Translations under genes and position numbers: made by a program
In this document: positions 20,560 to 47,402 of the stretch, piece by piece
Layout: each line of letters begins with the position of its first letter
Position numbering within the stretch: position 1 is the stretch's first letter
Notes under the pieces: generated by a model
Databases searched by the model: none
What the model saw: the letters and a program-made list of their open reading frames with translations, nothing else
What the model was told of the DNA's origin: nothing
Assembly: GCA_949316235.1 (NCBI GenBank)
Contig: OX438747.1
Location: 3,038,501 to 3,102,500 of the forward strand
Length of the DNA: 64,000 bases
Source: Oegoconia quadripuncta
Taxonomy: Eukaryota; Arthropoda; Insecta; Lepidoptera; Autostichidae
Direction: 5' to 3'

Positions 20560-21707
20560 TCATTGATAATAAAGTTCGAGGTTCATGCCGTCGTGAATTT
20601 CATCTGAATGCAACATTTAGGAAATTATTTTGAGGATATTCTACATTATACTACTATATGAGGAATTAGGAGTGAGACATAACCTGTTCATCATTCCCAA
20701 AATGGGTATGTAGTATTAACACTTATATTTATATCTGCTATTAGTAATCCTGTCTGTTTTAACATGTATAAATTCAACTAGCAGGCTTAATCATCCATGG
20801 ATCACTATAATCAACAAAAAAAATGCAAGTTGTCTTAGGAGACAACTAATTAGTATTGGGTGGGGCTTTTTCTGAATAATTCATCATCACATGAAGTCAA
20901 CACATGTTGGGCTTTTCTGATACAGTAGACAGACACGTGGAAACGTAGACATACAGTGGACGTTCAGATACAGAAAATCCCTGGTCCTGCAGTGGATAGA
21001 AGCAGGCTGCTAATGGTGATAATTATTTTAATACACCCTATATACCACAGGTACATAAATCCATAATGTAAGAAGTTAGGTCTTTAGTGTGTTTCGTGTG
21101 ATAAACACAGTAAATGTGTTAGAGATGTAGGGAGTGGAGCATGGGACGTTCACATAAATGGACCGCTGTAGAAAAGAGGTACCAGAGGCGTTATTGTTTG
21201 TTACTTTAATAGGCAATTAATTAATTACAATATCCTTCACCATTCATTAAATTTGATATTGTCCTACTGTTGGTCAAAATTGACATTTGGTGTTAGAGTC
21301 CATTGTTCCCATTGAAGTTTGAAAATAAGGGGGCAGCCCTTAAATTATGTAACGCCATCGGTATCGTCATCGATTACGGTGACCAATGAGAGACCGTCAA
21401 ATTGTGGAGCGGGCTATGAGCCTACCAATCACATGTCAGAATGTAACCGATGACGATAACGAAGAAATTATGTAATTGAACCCAGGTGTGCATAATATTT
21501 ATTGTAGTAACTTGTTTTTAAAAGGATACAATCTGATAGCTTTATGTGGTCTTTGAATACTGTGTACCACTTCTTGAGGACTATTTTATCGTAACGTGTG
21601 CCAGTTTGTGCAGCTATTAGTTTCTTCAGGTCCCCCACAGTGTCATCGGGGTTACACTTCACTCGTACCTTCTTCCCCAACCTGTCATTGCAAGTTACTT
21701 CTAACAT
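20560..21707 (-). CDS. UBL5: Ubiquitin-like protein 5 (Hub1), two coding exons
   Basis: Ubiquitin-fold protein without a C-terminal diglycine. It binds spliceosomal proteins non-covalently and modifies splice-site use; in animals it is also tied to the mitochondrial stress response. Exon 1 is 21707-21530 ([18 protein letters not shown] … [15 protein letters not shown]), exon 2 is 20603-20560 ([16 protein letters not shown]). Joining T|AT across the junction gives the Tyr of SDYEIHDG and a protein of exactly 73 aa, the family length, ending in the double tyrosine LELYYQ. Without splicing the frame would run into a wrong tail, which is why exon 1 alone looks frameshifted. MLEV is chosen as the start because it matches the family; the in-frame ATG five codons earlier probably lies beyond a 5' UTR acceptor (tttccag at 21711-21717). 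Confidence 0.95.
20604..21529 (-). promoter_or_regulatory. U12-type (minor spliceosome) intron of UBL5
   Basis: The donor on the minus strand is GTATCCTTTT (21529-21520), an exact match to the U12 5' splice site RTATCCTTT and a poor match to the U2 consensus. A candidate branch site TTCCTAAAT (20623-20615) fits TTCCTTRAY at 8 of 9 positions. Its branch A at 20616 lies 12 nt from the AG, inside the 10-20 nt window of U12 introns. No long polypyrimidine tract precedes the AG, also as expected. Confidence 0.88.
21335..21482. repeat. Palindromic repeat inside the UBL5 intron
   Basis: Arms around 'atcgtcatcgattacgg' and 'taaccgatgacgataacg', with outer 'aaattatgtaa' on both sides: an imperfect inverted repeat of about 148 bp, MITE-like. 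It ends about 40 nt from the U12 donor. Confidence 0.6.
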
Positions 21708-23295
21708 TTTCTGGAAAGTCAAAATTATACTTTAAATATGCCATTAATATTTGCATCTGTGAACGGTGGATGTCAATCTGAAAAATGTGGTTGGCAGTCA
21801 CTATGATTGTGATTAAATTATTTTTAATGTGGGCCCACCCACACTACTACTTTAAAACTGGTTTTAGTTTAGTTGGTGTACATCTGAATCAACACCATTG
21901 AATCATTCACTTGAACTATGCTCTTGTCGGTGGAGTCCTTTCCACACTTCTCTCATTTATGTTTACATGATGAATTTGGTTGTTTCATCCAAATTGAAAG
22001 GCAGAAGTGAATCATCTAATATCGCCAGTGTTAAGTTGTAGAAGCATCAGGAAGCTCTATAACAACACAACCTTAGGTGAAATCGAAGGCTACACTGCGA
22101 CCGACACTTTACAAAAGGATAATAATATCGCCATCATATCAGCCACAGGGGTCCGCCGCCTCAACGAAATTAAAAATATACTAAAACAAAAGTGTTTCGA
22201 CAAAAACGAAAAATAATTGCTTGCTGAGCAGTTGTTCCCTTACCTCCAAGTCTCCTCTTCAGAACAATAGTATTCCTTCCAACGAGTGGGCTATAAAACT
22301 AAATTGATGATGTTACCGTCTGTGGTGGATTATAGTACTCTTTGGGTGGATGACACTTCTGAAAACGTGTTAACGTACTTCCAGATATCTGGTTATTTAC
22401 TGATAAAATATTTTTTGTTTGTGTTGTAGAGATATGTAAAATGTATGAAATTCATACAAATAGTGTTTTTTCACTACGGTTTTTACAGCTCTGAAGACTA
22501 GTCCTTTTGAGCATAGGTATGGTGTGACCATTTTCAAATTACGAATAAATTACCGAACCGACCGCGCGCAGACTGGTTATTGCTAAGCCTAAGTTTTATT
22601 AGGTCTTTGCTTTTTTCCTTGGTCAGAGATTTACCCCACAACTTTTCAAACGAAATATTTTTTAATTTCTGGGCTGAATCACATCATAAAAAATTTTTTA
22701 ACAGAGCTCTCTTTTCATGTGCTTCCCGTAATCATATTCTGTGACGATGGCAAAGCCGAAAATGCCATATCCTGCTCGCGTTTCGTTCAATAACGAGCGT
22801 AGCGGTTTCATTGGTTGTCACAATAAAGTTACAAGTATCGAAGATAAATAAGAAGACTGAAACGCCCTCAAAGTCAGAATTTTATAGCTATTTCTTCATA
22901 TTAGCATTACATTAAGATAAGCAATAGAATACTATTTGTTTATTTGGGGAAATATGCGTTGGAAATGTTCTTGTAACAAAACGTTGCTGTTTATTTGACA
23001 TTTCTTGTTTAGGCCGATGTAAACATCCGGAGTGTTTCACGTTCTTTTAATGATAATTAATTTATATACAAATATTTTCATAATTAATGTACACGAAAAT
23101 CTTTAAATAATATTATGAAACAACATTAACAAATTTTTCAGTTGAATTGTGTATACTATTCGTTTACAATCGTCAATTTGTACAGGAAGAAAACTCCAAC
23201 TATCCACACGTCATTCGACAGCCAACGACAGACTTGACGAGATCGACAAGTGAAATTTTATTTCGGTGATTGTGGTTGTGAACTGCCGTGAAAAA
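21708..23295. promoter_or_regulatory. Divergent intergenic region UBL5 / SURF4
   Basis: 1.6 kb between two start codons pointing away from each other. It must hold both promoters. 21840-21900 carries one arm of the MITE seen complete at 63668-63816. A 69-codon ORF at 22007-22216 has no family I recognise. Confidence 0.6.
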
Positions 23296-40287
<16,992 letters not shown>

Positions 40288-43200
40288 AAGTGAAGTGACG
40301 CGTGCGCAGGCCGTTCCCGCGCAAAGACTATTGATATTTACCCTAAGTTGTTATGGTGCGAGCGGTTCTCATACTGTTTCTGATGGTTTTTTTATATGGT
40401 AACCCTGTCAGGGTAGTGATGGGACTGGCTAGGAAATATCGAGGTGATGTAGTTTTGAATTTTTAAAATAACGTACACGGGAGAACTAATATTTCTTTTT
40501 TTTTTGTAAATAATATAAAAATGTCTCTTTTTACAAGCTTTTATTCAGTTTCACGTGTTTTTTCGAGGCTTGCAACTCTCCCTCCGTCTTCCTCAGTCCT
40601 GTCTCCTCGAAAAGGGAATTGGCAATTCGAAATGACGTAAGAAATTTCTTTACATTAAAAAAAAACATAAATTTGAAATTTTGTTTGGTCTTGAAATCCG
40701 ATTCATAAATCGAACCGCTTTATCTACTTTAGGTACTTCCAAATTCTGCTAAAAGCTTGTTTAGTATTTTTTTTTTTTTTTTACTTCTGGGAAACAAACA
40801 GCTAATGCTGATAGAATATGTTTGTGACAAAAATACAACACATAAGCCAAAACAGTTTCCACTAATTAGTGATGATATATATTATCATTTTGAATGTGTT
40901 AATTTCTCTATTGTAAAACCTCACTCAGTGGCGACTTGTGTTCGTCGCTGTACTATTTTTTTCCATATAATCCTATTCATACGAAAATTAATTTTAAGAT
41001 TTTTAACTGTTCAATCATTTATGGTGCTACAATATTAGACAATTGTTATGTAGATAGATGATACCTTATGAACTTTTTCTTTTTACCATCGTCGGTTCTA
41101 CCTTTCAATACTACCATTGAAAAATTGATACTTTTACTTTATGCCTCGTTTACACGTAACGACTACTCGACCGATACGGTTCTTTCACTATCTCGACCGA
41201 GTATTTGTATAAAAATGCTTTAGGCCAGTCTTGATGCTACTCTGAGTTAGATGACCCTCCTCTAGATATGCAACACTACAGAATAGGTGTAACTTATCAG
41301 GAAATGAGAGGTAGTATAGATTTGTACAGTTCTCATATATGCGGTTAGATGGGCTGTCTGTTACTATTCATATAAATATTTAGTTTTCTACAAGTAAATG
41401 AAACAGGGTATTAATCATTGCAGCATAAGACCGAAGCCGCGGGTGTACATTAATCTATGGTATCAAGTACTTCACTATCATAGTTCATGATCTTAATATT
41501 TCATAATTTTAAATATACAACATGATTTTTTCGTATACATTTAGATTTTTTTTTTATTTTCGTCGAATAGTATGTATTTTTTTTTCGTTTTTTCAGAGTT
41601 GATTCCATTAGAGCTGACTTTTATGTTTCTAAACTTGCAACTACATTGGAAATTCAACTTTTCAATATTTCAATAAGCTTATCTGTAGATTGAAAATTAT
41701 ATGGTTACGATTACGGTATTATTTTCCAGATGCATTGAAGTAGCTGTGGATTTTTTTAAGTTGCAAGTATAATTGGAATCCAGAAACACAAAAATCATCC
41801 CCAGAGGGTCTAGCATGACTCGTAGTATTTCAACAACGAGATGTTCTATCTCGTGCAATTACTGGCATGCTAGCGCTGTTAGTCGCTGATCTAAACGAGC
41901 CTTGAAATTTTCTTTGATGTCTTGAGAAAAATTATGTTATATTATATCGTGACTTTCATAGAATATTCTTTGCGTTGCATAGTTGGCGGAGGGTAGACTA
42001 GTCGGCGGCAGAATTGCAATTACGTACTGACAAAATGCACTCTAATTTAATATATGAATAAAAGAAAGGATTTACGAATAGGCGACTTGGGTGAATGACT
42101 GTCGATAGACTGAATTAAGATAAACATTTTACAAAACAAAATGGCGTCAAATGTTCCGACCAATAGTCGTTCAAAGTCGCTTGAATGTTAAAGCTCCATA
42201 AAAGGTAGACCTTATACCAACCAGATTAGGACGTTAAATAATTATAATATGGTCCTGAAAGTATAGGAACTGTGTTATGTCCCCCTTTTTAGGTGCGAAA
42301 TTCAAATATTGACAAATATGTTACTTTATTAAAGATGTTACAATAAATAATGTGCCCTATATTCTTCCTTATCGTTAGGTATACAAATAATAGTAATAGA
42401 GGCAATGATTGTTGCAATTTTAAACGTCATTTTAGTATAAGTGTTATAATGACTTGAAAAATATTTTCATTTCGCGCCGCCACTGAAAGGAACCATCTCA
42501 GAACATGTTTTATTTTAGGACCAACCCTTAGATCGCGTATTAGAAATCAACTGTCAAGTAAATTCTTATCTATTAAAGGAACTATACTAAACGCTAATTT
42601 TTTCCGCTGCTAGCGATGCACAGACTTATAATTATTGTAAGTATTTGGTTCGGTGATTGTTTGAACATAATATGGTATAAAAGAAAGTGTAGGTCAGTGG
42701 TTTTCTGCCCGAGTCATGAGAAGTGTCGAGCTGAAACTTGCTACTCACTTTCAATAGTCTTGAATATCCAAAGATTTATAAAAAGTTGAAGGTTGACTTC
42801 AGTTCCTATATCTTCAGGTTAAGTTCCTTTGGCAGTTCCATATGTTTTGCTCTGTGGCAGTACTTATGTCAAGTGCTCACTCAATAAATATAGTGTGTAA
42901 TCATTCAAATGTTGTCCCTTCGAGGACCGATCATTCACGCGAGTATAAAGGTAGATGTAATTAAATCGATTAGATTGATTTTTTATAATGTGACGGTAAT
43001 TAAAGAATATCTGCAAAATTTGGTAGTTAGCCGTAAGGGCAAAAGAATGATTTTGAACTACTTAGGGTCATTTCAGAGCAAGACCGGTGCCAGTTACGCC
43101 TGTATTACAGAATCTTACTCAAGCAGAGATCTCCGCTTAAGGACAGTTAGAAAGGGACAGCTTTATGTAACTTGTATATCAGCATCTCTCTCTATGCTCA

Positions 43201-44110
43201 AGCGCAGATCTCTGCTTCAGTAACATAACTGAAATACGGGCCTTAGTGTGGCAGAATAAACGCTGCTTAGTAGCTTTATATTACTGACGTGCTCGACTGG
43301 AATCGGTCAATGACCCTTAGGGTCAGTGCAGCCTGATGGAGTGGCGGGGACGCGAGTAATTTAGTAACAATTGAAATCCAACTTTAGTTACTTCTGCATA
43401 CGTGTCTCGTTCGATCGCGCTTTGAGCCTCCTATTGTGGGGTTATTTCGCTATATCAATATCAGCCTTCGTAGCATGACAACCTTTGTCGCGCGCGTCGT
43501 GAGGTGACAGTGGGATAGTTGTATATTGAGTTCAAACGAATGAGCAGAACAAATATTGGGTCTTTACCTATGAAATTGAAGATTTTTTCTTCGTTAATCA
43601 TATGTACCAATTCCTGCGATTTTCAAAGCTATATCCAAATTTGTTTTTTATTTGGAAAATGGAATATTATTTCAAGGTTTCGCATGAAATATTTTTTAAT
43701 TTCGCTGAAACCATTATAAAGCGGTTACTTTTAAAAATTAACGATGCCTGTACTTAACTTAATGTTATCCGATAATACACACAAAGTTTAGCTAAATTTG
43801 GATTTGCCGTTCCCCAAAAAAAATCAAAAATGTTTGTATGGAGAAAACAGTCTTAATGAAATTCTTCATACAAAACGCCAATTTCATAGGTAAGGACCTA
43901 ATATTATCTCGCGCGACATATAAACATTTATTGCATCTGTCATGCTCCTAGTGCAGTTGTATAAATTAGTCGCTTCGTCATTACTCCGTCCGTTTGCGCT
44001 GATCCTTACCCGTCTCAAATCATCAGAAATATATGAACTACGTGTTTGGTAAACATTCGTCAATATTTTGTTATATACATAATGTCGCCATTGAGTTTTG
44101 AAGGGATTTG
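40288..44110. other. Intergenic: SURF4 3' UTR, then mostly unannotated AT-rich DNA
   Basis: No gene found. A repeat at 43095-43245 ('gctcaagcgcagatctctgc') recurs at 62620-62760, and a TA-flanked MITE lies at 43556-43901. 41810-41880 has an inverted pair 'ctagcatgactcg' / 'ggcatgctag'. ORFs at 40757-41038 and 42909-43223 have no recognisable content. Confidence 0.55.
43556..43901. mobile_element. TA-flanked MITE, family C
   Basis: 346 bp. Starts TTGGGTCTTTACCTATGAAA and ends TTTCATAGGTAAGGACCTAA, flanked by TA: about 25-bp terminal inverted repeats with two mismatches. No ORF. Located 210 bp from the mariner element but with different termini. Confidence 0.85.
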
Positions 44111-44113
44111 GTA

Positions 44114-45408
44114 CGAGGGCGGTCCCATAAATACCCGACCTTACTTACTTACTGGCAGTTTTTATTTGATTAAATACTCTTTTTAGGAAGCGTGAACATT
44201 AGGAAATTTAAATTTAGAATTCGAACGCGCTAGGTCATTTGGCATTTGTTCTGAAGCATATTTAGTGAAAGTTTTCATCGAATTTTTCGACTATGGATAA
44301 AATTGGTGTTCGTTACGTAATTCAATATTTTTATTTGAAAGGTCTCAGCCCAACTAATATCAAAGGGGAGCTAGATTCTACTTTGGGGGAGTCTGCTCCT
44401 TCATTTACAACAATAAAATATTGGGTGGCAGAGTTCAAGCGCGGTCGCTCGAGCTGCCAAAATGAGCATGGCAGTGGACGACCAAATGAGGTGACTAATC
44501 CAGAAATAGTGAAAAAAATCCACAAAACGGTACTGGATGACCGTCGACTGAAAGTGCGCGAGCTAGCAGATATGGTAGGCATTTCAAAAAGTGCAGTCCA
44601 CCGTATTTTAACAGAAAACTTGGACATGAGAAAGCTGTGCGCAAGATGGGTGCCGCGATTACTCACAGTAGAACAAAAACAGCGTCGTGAGGATGTGTCA
44701 GTCGAATGTTTAGCAAAATTTCGCAGCAACAAAGCCGAGTTTTTGCGTCGATTTATCACCATGGATGAAACATGGGTCCATCACTTTACACCTGAGACTA
44801 AGGAACAGTCAAAACAATGGACTGAAAGAGGAGAATCAGCTCCAAAGAAGGCAAAAACAGTTCCATCGGCAGGAAAAGTCATGGCTTCAGTTTTCTGGGA
44901 CGCGCGTGGCATAATTTTTATAGATTATCTTCCAAAAGGAAAAACCATTAATGGCGAGTATTATGCGAACTTATTGCAGCGTCTGAGTGAAGAAATAAAG
45001 AAAAAAACGGTCTCACTTGTCAAAGAAAAAACTTTTGTTTCATCAAGACAACGCTTCAGTCCACACATCCGGCATTGCAATGGCTAAAATCAAAGAATTA
45101 AAATTTGAATTGCTTCCCCATGCACCTTATTCACCAGATTTGGCCCCGTCAGATTATTTTCTGTTCCCAAACCTAAAAAAATGGCTCGGCGGGAAAAGAT
45201 TTTCAAGCAACATAGAGGTTGAGTCTTTGGTTAATGGCTATTTTGAAGAGTTCGACGATTCCTACTATAGACGTGGCATTGAAGCTATAGAGCACCGCTG
45301 GGAAAAGTGTATCGAGCTACAAGGAAGCTATGTAGAGAAATAAATATAGTTTATCCCATTTATTTTGATTTTTCTTGGTTAGGTCGGCTACTTTTGGGAC
45401 CACCCTCG
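44114..45408 (+). mobile_element. Nearly intact mariner transposon
   Basis: 1295 bp between TA dinucleotides (44112-44113, 45409-45410). The termini read CGAGGGCGGTCCCATAAATA and, inverted, CGAGGGTGGTCCCAAAAGTA, about 30-bp inverted repeats with a few mismatches. The size is normal for mariner. It carries one transposase gene with a single frameshift. Confidence 0.95.
44293..45343 (+). pseudogene. Mariner transposase (DD34D) with one 1-nt frameshift
   Basis: Cut-and-paste transposase that binds the terminal repeats and inserts at TA. An N-terminal paired helix-turn-helix region includes HGSGRPNEVTNPEIVKKIHK and ISKSAVHRIL, followed by the linker WVPRLL (the usual WVPHEL). The catalytic Asp residues are in FITMDETWVHHF, FHQDNASVHTS and SPDLAPSDYFLFPNLKKWL. 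Overall it is about 350 codons, full length, and resembles the irritans/mellifera side of the mariner family. At 45001-45007 a run of seven A shifts the frame: 44293-45087 carries the first part, and the catalytic C-terminal part continues in the +2 frame from 45008 to TAA at 45343. One A fewer would restore it, so this is either a very young pseudogene or a homopolymer sequencing error. Confidence 0.93.
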
Positions 45409-47402
45409 TACTTGTTTTAGAAATGTGAATTGTAGCGAGGAATAAGATTGTTGTGAAAAATTCTTTAAGCGCAACGAGCTTATTAGCTTGTCAACGCCGT
45501 TTTAGGCGAGACAGCACCTTCTTTAATTTTTCAAAACAACATATTCATCGCTACCATCGATGAGGTTGATTTTTATGTTTTGTGGAGATCGCAAATGTCC
45601 ACAATGTATCAATCAGTAGTGCAAATAATACTTGGACTTGCGAATTCTAGAGTCGGTTGTTTTGCCAGTTTCTTTGGCAGTTCAATTATCTCTGGGACGT
45701 ATCAAGTGGGGTATTAACATTACATGCAGTCATGTAGACTCTATGACAATATGCCAACCTCTGGTTACATTTCTGTTTGTGTGTACACTTTTCATTATAA
45801 ATTATTTCTATCAGTTGTGAATTGGATCATTTGTAAAGGGAGTAGCAAGTCTCATACCTAGTATTCATAGGTCTTGTACGTCACCTATCGCCGCACTGTG
45901 ACCTTTAACGGATACTCAGACGACTCCTTAGTATAGATTTGTTAAGAGTCGCCTAAGTGACGTTAACCTTGGTACCACATAAAAAAATATATATCTTCAG
46001 ACATACACACAGCGCCATCTAGTTCCACAGTAAGCAACTGTAGGCTTGTGTTGTGGATACCAGATGGTTGATATACTACATAAATACATATTTTTTTTGT
46101 AAATAAATACTTATTATAAATGAAAGCACCCATAACTCGGGTAGAAATGTCCGTATTCATCACACAAACATATGCCCCTAGCGGGATTCGAACCCGCAAC
46201 CTTTTGGTATAGTAGCCTGAGTTGCTAGCCACTACACCAAACAGGTCGTCACATAAGTTCCCTAGAAGTACAGGTAAGGGGATAAACGTCATGGATAGAC
46301 GATGAGTTATCATAATTTACTTCTAGAGTGCTGGTGGTACCAAATAGAGAGATTGCAAACGAGCTAAACTACTAATAATTAGCGATCGACCACAATTTTT
46401 TTTATGTGATACAGTTACAGGTCACCTGTGTGACGTGACTAGGTATGGTACCGGCATGTGTGGCTGTTAACCGAACAAAATCAATCCCGCATTCTGTCGC
46501 ACAGTCACGGGGTTGTGACCAACCCATTAGACTGGGAATACATGTCAGATTTTCCCCTCAGATAAACTCAGCGCAGACGTGTTCAGGATTTTATTACTGT
46601 TTTCTTTTTCTTCTTTCGCGCCAACACGAGCAAATATGAACATTAATTCGTTGTCCACTTTTTCTTTCTGCTCCACATGCAACAACTCGGGATAATAGCT
46701 CGAGAATGACGTGAGTTCCAAAAGTCGGGCGTTCTGATCATTCGGAAATAAAATCTGACGTATATTCCAGCCCTTAAACGTGTCAGAATGTTGCCATTAT
46801 GATTACATGTCTAACGTTCTTTGTATTTACCATCGACCCTTTACCTTCTCTTACTATGTAGATGTGAGTGTTTTATATTGACTTGTTATGCTCTTTAAAT
46901 CTAATTATACTCTGATCTAGTACTTATTGGCTGGAGCCACATAATATACTGTTAATAGATGAGTGCCTGTATTAGAAATGAATGAGTATTCCAGTAGCCA
47001 TAAGAGTAATTAGGCTGTTAACAAATATCAACATCCATTCTTCCAAACATTATTCTATTTCTACATATTATAAAAGTATTTTAAAAAGACAATATTTTTA
47101 TAGTATTTTTTTTTATATATAATTTATTGTTTTCGTTATTGTAAGTTGCAATTCGGTCATAGGAAGGAACCAAAAAGTGAAAATGATTTTGTTCCGAATA
47201 AATTTTACATAATTGATATCCGACATATGTTTTATTTTCGTAATTCTGCCTAAGACACGGATAGCTGTGCTGTTTGCCATAATGTTTTGTGTTATCGTGT
47301 AAGTCAGAAAACGTCTTTTATATAACAGATTTATTTGTAAAATATTTAATAATAAACAAAGATTCAACAACTACCTTGTAAATAATTTGCGTTGCCAAAT
47401 TT
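45409..47402. other. Intergenic: SINE and NUBPL 3' flank
   Basis: 45982-46255 is a full family 1 SINE in minus orientation. The remainder to 47100 shows nothing recognisable. A minus-strand AATAAA for NUBPL lies at 47329-47334. Confidence 0.6.
45982..46255 (-). mobile_element. tRNA-headed SINE, family 1, full length
   Basis: Tail 'cagcgccatctagttccaca', body 'gtccgtattcatcacacaaa' and head 'gcgggattcgaacccgcaac', close to 3640-3902 at nearly every position. Confidence 0.9.

Noticed and set aside
21468..21722. UBL5 read as an 84-aa frameshifted pseudogene
   Set aside because: The odd tail is intron read-through. The true last exon at 20603-20560 restores the 73-aa family protein.
22007..22216. 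69-codon plus ORF between UBL5 and SURF4
   Set aside because: Reads smoothly but matches nothing I know and lacks exon signals; left uncalled.
42909..43223. 104-codon plus ORF
   Set aside because: Its second half is the interspersed repeat also found at 62620-62760.
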